Part shown: piece after piece, positions 12,301 to 23,058 of the stretch
How the letters are laid out: every line of letters starts with the position of its first letter
Numbering within the stretch: the first letter of the stretch is position 1
Assembly: GCA_947579605.1 (NCBI GenBank)
Contig: OX388305.1
Coordinates: forward strand, 33,183,542 to 33,247,541
Reading direction: 5' to 3'
Origin: Athripsodes cinereus
Taxonomy: Eukaryota > Arthropoda > Insecta > Trichoptera > Leptoceridae
DNA length: 64,000 nucleotides
Notes under the pieces: generated by a model
Told to the model about the DNA's origin: nothing
What the model saw: only the letters and a program-made list of their open reading frames with translations
Databases searched by the model: none
Position numbers and translations under genes: made by a program

Positions 12301-12443
12301 TAATTGGTTTGCTCATTATTGTAATTAATTGCTATATTTATTGTTTTAACTGTAGATCCATAAAGAATAAATAAAATAATTAAATATTAAGTTGAATTAG
12401 ATAAAAAAGGAAATTTTTTATTAAAAATTAAAGTTTCACTTAC

Positions 12444-15400
12444 CCAAATGTTAACCAGATATCGAAGCACATAATGTTCAGCCATGAAAATGCTACCATG
12501 AAGCTGAAGTACACGGAATAGCCTGAAAAAATAAGTGCATGGGTACTATAGTGATCTTTTTTTTATATTAATTGATAAAAGAATAGTTGAATGAATATTT
12601 TAACACCTTCCTTACTCTTGACTTACGTAATAAGAGTTATACTCGTAGTAGAGATTAAAGAAAACTATTTTGGTAAAATCTGTGTACTATAAAATCGTTT
12701 ACTTAAAGAGATATTAACCCAATTCAGTAACGTATTTTGGTAATTATTTAAAATTGGAGCACGTAAAAATTAATGATTTGTTAAAAATACATTGTGTTGA
12801 AAAATAGTGAAATTCAGATCATCATTCCCGAAATAAGATACATCTCGAATATGTGAATGCAATGAGATATTCGAATATTTATTATTAAGCGTGTAATATT
12901 GAAAAGATTTTCAATACAAATTATCCCTTTACATTTCAAAACAAGCTCAATGACAAGAATCTTTGGAGGGGCGCAGGGGCAATGAACCCCCAATACAACA
13001 AGGACAAGGGGATGAAAATGTAGGTATATAAGTATGTGATTTTAATATTGAGTAAAATAAAACTCACCCAAAGTCATGCAATGGGTTGTCAAGGGAACTA
13101 AAGGCCACTGTATTCTCGCCAAACAGGAATACGCCACCAACAAAGCTGCCACGTAAAACATAAGGATACGGCCATGGAGATTCTGTAGAGGTGGTAAGAC
13201 AATGTACACTAACAATGTTGCCGCCAGGAACACACTAGAGATCACGAAACCCTGAGGAAAATATTAAAAAAAAAACACACATTATACATACTTATGGAAA
13301 CTATTGATAGAAGCAGCATTGGCCTAACTATAATACCATCTGGGGCCCGTGGCAAGTTCATTGGACAGGGTCCCCTCAGTAAAAATTGTCACGTAGTTAT
13401 TAAATTTTAATAAATTACTTTAGTAGTAAATCAACACTATTACTAATGTTGTGTGCATTATAGTTAAATATCTAATAAATTTTATTTTAGAAAGCATAGG
13501 TATTAAATAATTTTAATAAAATAACAATATAATATTTGCAAGATATTTATTAATCAAATTATTCTTTCCGAGCTTCCTGAATTAAAGATGTTAAATTTAT
13601 TTATTTATTTATTCTTTTTGCACATCATCATTACATAACAGTGTTAAAAAAATAATATAAAATTTTAGAAACTCATTTCAGAAACTTAAATGTCTCATAA
13701 AAGTTTTTTTACGAATATTCGACTTATATTTGTTTATTTATTTCTCACTGTACATTAGTTAATTTTTAGTGAGTTTCAAATCAATACAAAATATCAAAGT
13801 ATCATAAATAAGTTTCAAATCAATACAAAGTATCATAAAAATATCATCAATACAATTGAATGTAGAGAGCGAGTATATCGCTAGAATGCAATGTCTTCCG
13901 ACTAAAATAATCATATTTGTAAAATTTTGAAATCATGGGCGCCCTATTTGATTCCAGACACTTCAATTAACACAAAAATATTCGATATATTTGTTTTGAA
14001 TGACGATTATAAATAATTCACACGTAGTATATGAAATTACATTAATACGCTATAAATTTGCCTAACCTACTAATAAAATATGCGTAATGCTTTAGATATT
14101 ACTTATAACACAATATGAAATAGCTAATATTCAGATACTAATTAATTAATTAACACGTAATTAAAATTATTAATATGCCTTGCGTGCTGTGCTTTGACGA
14201 CTGTTTTTTGTACGAAAATGTCTACGATAATATAATGTACCTAGGTACATTTCATTTACGTACATTGTTCGTCTCCCTTACAGTCAAATAGTATGTTACA
14301 CTGTGACACTTTTTTGGTGAAAAATAATATAAAATTCGTTCGTAGACTTTGTCGGTAACCTGGAGATACAGTCTCGGCCTCAAGCACAAGATGTGCGCGG
14401 TTCGATCCCAGGTGACGGCACACTTCACTTTCACGATACAAGCTTTTTTTCTTTCACTTATGGCATTACGTTCTGCAAGGATGATTTTTGCCAAAAACAG
14501 TATCTAAATGTTCTTAATCGTCAGGAAGAAGATAGTTATTAGATAATGATAAAATTTGCCTTTATCGATTAAAGAAGGGACACACAAGCTGAAGAAAAAT
14601 TAAAAATACTGTATTTCAGTTTAACCAACACTCATTATAGTGTTTTTATTTTATATTAACAACATGGAACTTAACAAAATGAAAAAATAAATACTACAAA
14701 ACGGTAATTTCAATAGTTTATGTATTATGTTTGTTTTAAGTTGATATGGGTTAAATATTTGAATGCGCCAATATTTTTAATGTTTTATTGATTAATTACA
14801 TAAGGTTTCATTTTATTTTATTGTTTTTTGTTTGCTTTATATGTATTGATTGATTATTGTAAAATATATTATAACCTTACTAATGTAAAAGGCCAAATGC
14901 CGTTGATGATAGAAATAAATAAATAAATAAATATTGCTTTTAACTGAGACAACCTTTTTGCGTGTTTGTCTTACAAGTTGAGAATTACCTATCAGAGTAT
15001 TAAAGAATATTAAAATTTTCTTACCACACTGTAGAATCTCATTTTAGTTTTAAAAGAGTCACTTTTCTCAATTGGTACTGGAAAACACACAAAAAAGTAT
15101 GATCCCTTCGGTTTGTCGGGACACGGTGAGTCCACAGCTTCCATACAAAAGTCGTGACCGTGTGGATGCTCTGCACGAGGCAGCACTAAATTTCCCTTTT
15201 GCACACTCACATACCCTATATCTTTTGGGTTGCTTGGGTTGAGGATGTATTTGTTTTTGGGGCAGCTCTCTTTATAACGAATACCCAAAACATCTGAAAA
15301 AATATTACAACTTCATAAGATGGCATTTTTACGCTATTACACCATTCATAAAAATAGCACTGACAAGAAATAATTATTATGAATATCTATTCCAAAATAT

Positions 15401-18400
15401 TACTTGTTTATGAATACTTTATGGCCAATTTTATCAGACAAATAATATCAAAACTAATAATGCCCTCTCTACTCTCTCATCTATCAACTATATTCTTAAA
15501 TAAATTATATTTGTAAGTATTTTATTTAACAAATTTATAAATTTGTATGGAGAATGAACAATTCATTTACGAAAAATTATATTTATTTATTTAATAAATC
15601 AAACGTCACAAACACTTTGGAAATTCATTATAATTAAAATGATTTTAAAACACTGTATAATTTTCAAATTAAATTTATTCACCTCAAACCTCAAACTTTG
15701 GAGGGGAAGAAATTTAATATCGAAATTATATAGTGTTTTAAAATCATTTTAATTTATTTATTTATTTTATTCTTCTTGGTCAACATCATTCATATAACAA
15801 AATCAACAAATAAGTTAACATAAGAAAAAAATGTGATGTGCAGTGGCGAGATTATCACTTTAAAGTGATTTCTTCCATCTAACTATACGAATTAATTATT
15901 TTATAGTAATTAGTGTTATTGAATATTAATTATTTTGTAGCCCGGGATTACGCTTTATGCGATATTATTGTTGTTTCACAGCATTTTCAGGTTCGAGTAA
16001 AAAAATAAGCCCTAAACTCGCTTCCTCATTATTGTAAGTTTGTTATTGCATCATTCAAGAAAACGTAATTTTGTGAGTGGTAGCAATCTTCCTGTTCATT
16101 TATTCATACCATCGCAGAAATTTTCAAAAATACGGTAGCCAGTGGACCATGTGCAAGTTTAATAAACATGCAAGTCGGCTTTTCCATGCTAAAAAATGTT
16201 GTTTCTTTTAGCAATCATAATATAAATACAGTGGTACCTTGACATACGAGAGCCCCAACATACGAGTTTTTTGAGATACGAGCCGTCGAGCTAGCGATTT
16301 CTTACTTTGAAATACGAGCAAAATTTGAGATACGGACTATTTAATGACACTTGCCTAACTCACTTCCGGAACATTCTGAAAGGGAGGAAGAAACAAACCT
16401 CCTTGGACATGTTTTTTTGAAAGGCCTATAGATGAAAGTGAGAAAAGCGTGGCGAAAAATGCCAAAACCAGTGAAGAGAAAAGCACTGAAGAGAATTAAG
16501 CGAAAGTAACACTTTATAAATCTAGTTTATTTCTTTAAATTCTCTTTTATTATGTTTCTGTACCTACAATATTTGTCATTTATGAATACATTTTTCTTAT
16601 TCAAAAACACTTATCAAAAATAACTGGGTGACATTTTGGAGCTGGAACGGCTTAATGGCAGTTTAATTCATTTCAATGGGGAGATTTGCTTTGAGATCCT
16701 AGTAATTTGAAATACAAGCAATGTTGTCTGTCAAAACTCGTATGTCGAGGTACTACGTAACACCTTATTACGAATGCATTTTGAACCAGTGATATGTTAT
16801 ACCTAGATTTGCAATATGAATCTCAAACATGTAACATCAATAAAATCTCTTTGCGGTCCTTGGTGCCGCAGTTTTTAGTTTGAAAAAAAGCGACACACAT
16901 ATAAATTGTTTGTAGATAACAAGAGATAGACGATATGAGAATGGGGATTATTACAGACGACAAAGGCCGGTAGATAGAGATGAATATATACATAAGAAAA
17001 GAGATGAATATATCGAGGGTATACAACCAAAATGCACTAAGTCAGTTTGGTGCTACAAAAATTGTCAAAAACTATTCAAGTAATTAACATATTTCCTATG
17101 TTTAAATTTGTTTGCAAAGCCTAAAAGTCACTTACCAATATCATCTTAATTAAAGTTCAAACAATACATGGCGAATTTGTATTGATCTAAACACTTTTTT
17201 TTTCATTTAACTGCCACCATGTCATCTCAAAACTGAAATGACTTAGTGCATTTTGGTTGTATACCCTCGATATATTACTCAGGTATTGTACCTCGACGGG
17301 TGGGTACACATTTATAGAGAATATTTGTATGACATTGCGAATCTAGTTGTAACATATCACTGTTTTGAACTACAGTTTTCCTTACAGCTATAATTACATG
17401 GACTTTTTTAAAGATAGATCCATTTAGCAAAGTGATGAATCTTAACTTATCTACTTGTAATGTAAAATTTCAATTACTTTTTATTTACAAACAAATTGTA
17501 CTCTTACATTTTAGTTAATATTTAGATATTCACTGTGTCGGTGTTTAGGTAGTAGAATTCCATATCGAAAAAATAAAACAGGTGTTTTATTCTACTAAAG
17601 ATTTATTTTGTGCGAAAGACGTCTCTCTCACAAAATAAATCTTTAGTAGAATAAAACACCTGTTTTATTTTTTCAATATTTAGATAGTTCGAGCTATTAC
17701 TTCACATTTTTTGTAATTATAATATTAAAATACATAGGTCAAACAATAAATACGATGTGTATGAATCTTACTAGAGTTGATTGACGACTTTTGAAAACCA
17801 ATAAAACTATCCATAACAAGATGTAACTGAATGTACTTTTTTTTAAATAATATTTACTTCTTTATTAGGTCTGATTTAAAATTGAATCATAATTTATAAT
17901 GTAATGTTTCGTATCTCTACCAATTTAATATAATGTATTATAATAATAGTCCATTATCTGATATTAATCGCTTGTTATTCAATTGTAAGACTAACAATGA
18001 GCTCATTAAAAAGGCTAAACTAACTAAATGAAAAAAATATTTATATACAGATAGTCCTCTCTGTACCATCAAAAAGTAAGGCGTTCAGGATAGAGCATGT
18101 ACATCTTCTCTGAATTGAAAATTTAAAAAAAAATATGAATTCTAATCTAAAGTAGGTACCTGGAGGATCTGTTGGAATAGGATGCTTGATGTCTTCTAAA
18201 TTGTAAAATTTAGGGGAAAATCCATATTCTGTACTTAAACCACAAACTGGTCTTTGTCCATTGCATTTATTATTGGCAAATTTGTATATTTGCCCCTCCG
18301 GACAACACTTGGTAATACAGACACCATCTTCGCAATTAGGTTTACAGGATCGAGCGACTAATTCCTTTTTTAGATTATAGTCGACACAAAAATCTCCTTC

Positions 18401-19198
18401 GTTAAAATGCAACCGTTTGGAACCTTTTATTAAATCTAAATTCTTGCCGTCAAGTTTAAACTCGAAAGTTTTCGAAGTATAATGCAGGGCATAATTTGGT
18501 GTGCCGCATGTTCTCAATCCATATTTTAGATCCAATGCATCAAAATCTTTCGGAAGGAGATTGCTCAAAGTAGAAAAGAATTCATCAGGTTCTGAGATAT
18601 TTCTAGGAACACAAATATTGCTTTCTGTATCAAACACCATATTATCAGTGCAACATTTGGTAAATGATCGAAATATTGGAATAGTAATAAGTTCAGATTG
18701 TTGAGGTGTACTGCAACCTAAAACAATTACCGATCCATTCCCTACTTCGAAGTGGTCTGGAGTCGCTTCAATAAATACTTTATCCATGCAATCATCGTCA
18801 GACATGGCATTAAGGGAAGCAATTTCTTTCTGAAAGTATTGCTCTGCGGTGCATTGTTCTGGAAAACCTATCACAACTTTGGATAAAGGTCTGACCACCT
18901 TGAAGGAGGCTAGAGGATATTTTAATATGGTATCAAATATAATATCCGCATTCTCGTCGTAGGCATTTGTACATTCATATGTAACCAATGATTGATTTGT
19001 CGTACGAAGTAATCCTTGATTCAAAGGACAACATTTTTTGTATGTTTTCAAATTCCGAGAATCAACAGTGTCCTTATTGTTTACATCCATATCACTACTT
19101 AACAGTAACATATTATCACTGTTTATGTTATCACAAAGACATTTTGATAAGATACAGAACAAAATACCAAGAAAATTTATATTTAGTGAGAACTCCAT
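12444..19198 (-). CDS. Methuselah-like GPCR (partial, 3' exons missing)
   Basis: Four coding exons on the minus strand join in frame: 18160-19198, 15025-15293, 13068-13251 and 12444-12522, each bounded by GT-AG. The protein begins with a signal peptide (MEFSLNINFLGILFCILSKC), then a cysteine-rich ectodomain of about 400 residues with KCCP, TKCC and TKCCPEGQIYKF motifs typical of Methuselah receptors. Exon 3 encodes TM1 and TM2 (FVISSVFLAATLLVYIVLP and the segment ending at LARIQW). Exon 4 encodes TM3 with CFDIWLTFG. The last exon ends in phase 2, so translation must continue, but no TM4-TM7 exon was recognised to the left; they probably lie outside the window. As a family, these are plasma-membrane class B-like receptors. 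The ligand here is unknown, and the copy cannot be assigned to a numbered mthl gene. Confidence 0.88.
13725..13860 (-). repeat. LINE-tail repeat, internally duplicated
   Basis: CTCACTGTACATTAGTTA and TTTCAAATCAATACAA match a stretch at 11612-11680, each preceded by (TTTA)n. Within this copy the TTTCAAATCAATACAA-AGTATCATAAA part is repeated. It is probably an inverted non-LTR 3' end within the receptor intron. The rest of this intron (13260-15020) is AT-rich and unassigned apart from the SINE and LINE tail listed separately. Confidence 0.5.
14343..14450 (+). mobile_element. tRNA-derived SINE (family A), truncated copy 3
   Basis: A diverged 5' half, with GTCGGTAACCTGGAG, B-box GGTTCGATCCCAGG and ACACTTCACTTTCACG, stopping at ACAAGC. 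It lacks the 3' half seen in the full copies. Confidence 0.75.
14740..14935 (+). repeat. LINE 3' tail with (AAAT)n
   Basis: AAAAGGCCAAATGCCGTTGA followed by AAATAAATAAATAAATA resembles the tail nested at 5590-5646 (AAAGGCAATTGCCGT plus AAAT repeats). It is a non-LTR 3' end. Its 5' limit cannot be placed. Confidence 0.5.
15300..16225. other. Receptor intron 1, left part: AT-rich, one inverted repeat
   Basis: Apart from the inverted repeat at 15632-15754 and a (TTTA)n-headed stretch near 15755, no feature is supported. Confidence 0.5.
15632..15754. repeat. Inverted repeat, about 33 bp arms
   Basis: AATTAAAATGATTTTAAAAC at the left has its reverse complement at the right end (GTTTTAAAATCATTTTAATT), with arms of about 33 bp around a 57 bp centre. 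This is a small MITE-like hairpin. No target duplication was defined. Confidence 0.75.
16229..16757. mobile_element. Tigger/pogo-type MITE
   Basis: The left end CAGTGGTACCTTGACATACG and the inverted right end GTAGTACCTCGACATACGAG are imperfect terminal repeats, flanked by TA at 16227-16228 and 16758-16759. GA(A/G)ATACGAG motifs recur inside. The TA target and CAGTGGTACC-type ends fit the pogo/Tigger group. There is no intact transposase. Confidence 0.75.
16787..17362. mobile_element. hAT MITE, interrupted copy
   Basis: The terminal repeats CAGTGATATGTTATACCTAG and (inverted) CAGTGATATGTTACAACTAG are flanked by a perfect 8-base duplication, TTTTGAAC, at 16779-16786 and 17363-17370. Subtracting the nested element at 17013-17270 gives about the same length as the uninterrupted copy at 32391-32706, which is in the opposite orientation. 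Confidence 0.9.
17013..17270. mobile_element. Mariner-type MITE nested in the hAT MITE
   Basis: The terminal inverted repeats are about 31 bp and begin TCGAGGGTATACAACCAAAA. The insertion is flanked by TA on both sides (17011-17012 and 17271-17272). Comparison with the empty site in the 32391-32706 copy shows the element duplicated only the dinucleotide TA, as Tc1/mariner elements do. It has no coding capacity. Confidence 0.9.
17568..17673. repeat. Near-perfect 106 bp palindrome
   Basis: The arms 17568-17612 and 17629-17673 are exact reverse complements over 45 bp (core AACAGGTGTTTTATTCTACT). The 16-base centre is itself partly palindromic (AGACGTCT). Transcribed from either strand it would give a long hairpin. 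It lies in receptor intron 1. Confidence 0.93.
17675..18155. other. Receptor intron 1, right part; nothing recognised
   Basis: AT-rich, no repeat or RNA supported. A TAATATTTAGATA(T/G)T phrase occurs on both sides of the palindrome (near 17516 and 17674). Confidence 0.4.
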
Positions 19199-20740
19199 TG
19201 CGTCAACAGATCGTATTGTGTTATCGAATAAACACGTTCACGTAAAAAAAATATTTCAAAAAACTTTTATATCACATGATTTTGTAACGAATTTAATTTA
19301 AAATGTGCACTTCTACTACTACTTCCAACACAGTTAAGAATATTATCATTCTTCACATTATTAAATTTATGTACTTTTGAAATAATTTTATTATGTTGTC
19401 ACATTCCATAAAATATTGGCGCTGTTTTTTTTTTGTATACTGCCGCAATATTATGAACAAGAAGAAAAACGCGAAGGTACTACTCGACTTATCACTCAAC
19501 CATAGACCGCTGAGATAACGTCATACTCCGAACATGTCTACCGAAGCTCTGACTCTAGCTTTCAGTTCAGAGATTACGGAAAGAAAAAGTAGATCCTGAC
19601 TTGCCTATAATATTATAAGTTATTTTATGTTTTACACAAATATATTAATTATATATTTATATCGGACGACGTGTGAGTTTCCAGAATGCTATGTGCGTTG
19701 TTTGCGTGTGTGATATTTTATTATGCCTCAACTATTATTGTTCATTACTAATATTTCAGCTACAGGTGGGAGTTTCATATTAACTTGTTGATTAAACTTT
19801 CTTATAAAGGAAATAAAATATAAATGACGGTAAATAATTTGATGATAGAGTCTTGAACTTTCGACCAAGAGATTGGAATTTGATTCCAACCATGACTCTC
19901 TATTTTTAAAAAGAAAAAATCTTTGAGAAGGAGGGTAAAAAATCTTTCACAATGAATTGAATGTAAACAATATATTTAATGACATTTTTCATGCAATAAT
20001 GTACCTAGGTATTTAATGTTTCGAGCGTGAAGAATTAATTGTGTAATGAGACAGTTAGCTAGCTTCTTTCTTTCTTTCATGATGAAAATTTTGGTTTTGT
20101 AAGGGTGGTCAGTTGATAATACCTTTAACTCCCAATCGGATGATCCGAAGCTCCAATCTCGTTGTCAATTTTCCTTCATAAAGTGTGTGAGAGTTTAGAT
20201 TTTTTAAGGGAAATAACTAAGAATCTTCTTGGATATTTCAGGAGTCAAATAACTTATTTTTACCCGTTTTTAAGAGGAATTTTGGTTTTAGGGATGACGT
20301 GTATTAGTATAAAAGAAAACTAAGATCTTGACGCTATCGCTATTTCTTCTTCGTCGGTCATGCAGTGAGTGAATTTTTGATGTTCATCATACATTTTCAA
20401 TCCATATGCTCATCTTCAGTCCACGAATTGGTTAGTACCTACTACGATATCCATTTCTTCAATTTCTATTTTGTCAACTTTCTGTTTGTGCCTCTGATTA
20501 ATAAATAAATAAATTAGTTATAATGATTTTTGTAGAAGTTTTATTTGATATTGTTTGAAAAAAACAAATAAATTAAACCAAATATTTGTAGAATTTTTAA
20601 CAAACTTATATGAGACAATGTAAGGTGAAAACTGGCTCAGTCTACCTTGGTACGGGCTCATGCCCAGTTAGGTAGATTTTTTGTGACTTATCTTTTAAAA
20701 ACTGTTTTTGTAAATGAAATAAATAAATAAATGTAAATGC
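19199..20740. other. Receptor 5' flank and AT-rich intergenic DNA
   Basis: The receptor's 5' UTR and promoter should lie just right of 19198; no TATA box or initiator could be fixed. A LINE-like tail with (AAAT)n ends at about 20731 (GTAAATGAAATAAATAAATA). No gene is supported. Confidence 0.45.
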
Positions 20741-20746
20741 TAATCA

Positions 20747-20925
20747 TTTTTTTTTTTAAGTTATATCTGGGTTTTTGTTATAAACCCAAATACAAACTTA
20801 TACACCTTTCACAGTAAGCTACTAAAAGCTTGTGTCGTGAAAGGGGAGTTTGCCGGCACCTGGTATCGAACCACGGACCCCTTGTTCACGAGGCCGAGAC
20901 TCTGCCTCCAGGCTACCGATGAACT
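20747..20925 (-). mobile_element. tRNA-derived SINE (family A), copy 4
   Basis: A full-length minus-orientation copy: the left T/A run is the tail, the right end is the tRNA-like head (GAGTTCATCGGTAGCCTGGA read on the minus strand), and the B-box GGTTCGATACC carries one change. Confidence 0.85.
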
Positions 20926-21115
20926 CAATATAAATTATACTTCTTCTTACTTAATTTTACGGCAATGCACCCGCAATCGAGTGAATTATGATAAATTATA
21001 CTTATACTAGCATAATTTCTCTCTCTGTTGAATCAAAGTTATAAATCCAGAATAATTTGATGATGGTGAAGGATGACTTTTTGGACACCGTATAAGGAAG
21101 TATCCGGCGCAAGTA

Positions 21116-21133
21116 CCCCCCCCCCCCCCCCCC
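21116..21133. repeat. Poly(C) run of 18
   Basis: Eighteen consecutive C residues, a rare mononucleotide tract in this AT-rich DNA and a spot where assembly length may be uncertain. Confidence 0.9.
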
Positions 21134-21210
21134 AGATTTTAGACAACAATTTATAGAACCACCTTATATTCAGTCTAACAAGCTATTTTCCATACTTTTT
21201 TTACTACTAC

Positions 21211-21447
21211 ACCATCACGGCACATCCTACAAGTGGGGTAACCAGCAGACCAGCTGCATGCAATAAACATACAGGCCGTCTTCTCTGTGCCAATAAATAA
21301 TTAAGACATTCAGGACGGGTGGCCAACCCTCATTGCTGAATTTGAGATGTAAAATGTCTTTATTTTTCGAACATCTGCCTTTTACAGGACTCTCGAAAAC
21401 TTACGGAAAAGAGTGGGAAACCAATTCTTCGCCGGGTACTCCACGGC
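21211..21447 (-). mobile_element. Short repeat family B (SINE-like), copy 1
   Basis: A 237 bp unit from ACCATCACGG to GCCGGGTACTCCACGG with fixed ends, shared with 24579-24812 and 31164-31399. On the minus strand its 3' end reads GCTACCCCACTTGTAGGATG then GCCGTGATGGT, resembling the 3' terminus of the RTE-like LINEs at 644 and 9083. A TAG-type tail follows at the left. Confidence 0.75.
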
Positions 21448-22037
21448 TTTTTTTTCCATACTTTTCCCAATAGGTACCTAATTTTGGATATTTTCCTATT
21501 ACTTACAAGATCCTTAGGGATGATACCCTTCCCCCACTTGCTCTCCTCCATGGATACACCCATGTCCAAAACACTTCTAACATGCTTATTAAAAAAAAAC
21601 AAATATTTTAATATACAAAGAATCACGAAAGGCAAAATACCAATATGTTGGCTGATCAATTCAAGAGGCATGTGACTCCAGTTTACGATGCAGTGTACCT
21701 GGCTCAGAACAGAAGAAGGTGGCGAAGGGTAGCCTATGAAAAGCGAGAGAAACTTATGTTCAAATGAGTGCTATTTATATACTACTAATCAAGAACTATT
21801 ACTTTTACTACTGTAAATTATATTATTACTCCCCATAATGGACACTTGAAACTATTACAAAACATTGCAACACAAGCAATTTCTTTAATTAGATATTGTT
21901 GAGTGCATTGTTGAGAAAGAATGTCGAGAGAAGATAAATAAAAAAACACTAAAATTATATAAGAACTAATCATAAGGTATTGAATTGGATGTTGACTACT
22001 CAAAAGTTATATTAGGATAGGTTATGTGAACTAAATA

Positions 22038-22766
22038 CAGTCGATTTCGCTTAATTGGGACAGCCGCTTAGGTATTTGGGACAAATCTCAAAGAACAGAA
22101 ACCAAACCAAGAAACCAATAGTAAGTTTATATGTCTAATTGGGACAATATTCCGCTTAATTGGGACAGTAAATTTAAGATTTTGTAGAAGTGAAATGTTA
22201 CAAAAACAAAAGACAGACTACACTTGACTCATTTTTGCATTGAATTAAATTGTATGTACCTACCCATTTATTATTTTAATTAAGAATTTATCTTTTTTCT
22301 TAAAAGTTTATATTACATATTATTTGTAATTTATATGATAATTTATATTACCTATATGTAATTTACAGTTTCCAAGAGTTTATAAAATAAAATAATTGAA
22401 AAAAAATATGCATTGCTTAATTTTATGTTTGTATTAGTTGATAATAGAAGGCAAGATTGAGGGACGTCGTGGAGTAGGAAGGAGGAAGATGTCGTGGCTG
22501 CGGAATATACGGCAATGGACCGGAATAACACGGATGGGTGAGCTGGTCTGCACAGCGCGAGACAAGGAGGCATTCTCCAGAGTGATCGCCAACGTCGGGG
22601 GGACCTGATACGGCACTGATAGAAAAAGATTACTGGTTAATGGCATTAGTTGCCAAAACCAAATAAATTAATTTTAAAAAATGTGAAATTCGCTTAATTG
22701 GGACAGCCGCTTAATTGGGACAAAATGCCCAAGTCCCGGTGTGTCCCAATTAAGCGGAATCGACTG
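22038..22766. mobile_element. pogo/Tigger-like element with nested LINE piece
   Basis: The ends CAGTCGATTTCGCTTAATTG and (inverted) CAGTCGATTCCGCTTAATTG are terminal inverted repeats flanked by TA (22036-22037 and 22767-22768). CGCTTAATTGGGACA recurs subterminally at both ends (at least four times), like transposase-binding repeats. The centre is occupied by an RTE-like fragment rather than a transposase. Confidence 0.82.
22434..22640 (+). mobile_element. RTE-like LINE C-terminal fragment
   Basis: It reads KIEGRRGVGRRKMSWLRNIR and continues to VIANVGGT before a stop at about 22608. This is the same family as 2587-2775 and 28672-28885, and the best preserved of the three. It sits within the Tigger-like element. 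Confidence 0.75.
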
Positions 22767-23015
22767 TAATTCATATCAACTATGTCCAGTTTACATAACA
22801 GACAGACAGTATTATACCAAAGAATTCATACTTTTATCAGGGTCCGCACTATCAAAATACATGCAGATAAAAATTTATGTATTTGCAGTCACATCCTAAT
22901 CTGAAACAGTAATATTAAATGAAGATAAACTATTCTCTGACCTAAGACCTGAGATAAAACAATAATAATAATATACATGGTAAACTGTCAACTTTGTAGT
23001 TTCCCTTACTTTAGA

Positions 23016-23021
23016 TCAGTC
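23016..23021 (+). promoter_or_regulatory. Candidate initiator of the T-protein gene
   Basis: TCAGTC matches the arthropod initiator consensus and lies 43 bases upstream of the AMT start codon, giving a plausible short 5' UTR. No TATA box is obvious. Confidence 0.4.
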
Positions 23022-23058
23022 ACTCCTCACAGCTACATTAAATTACAACAATAACACC

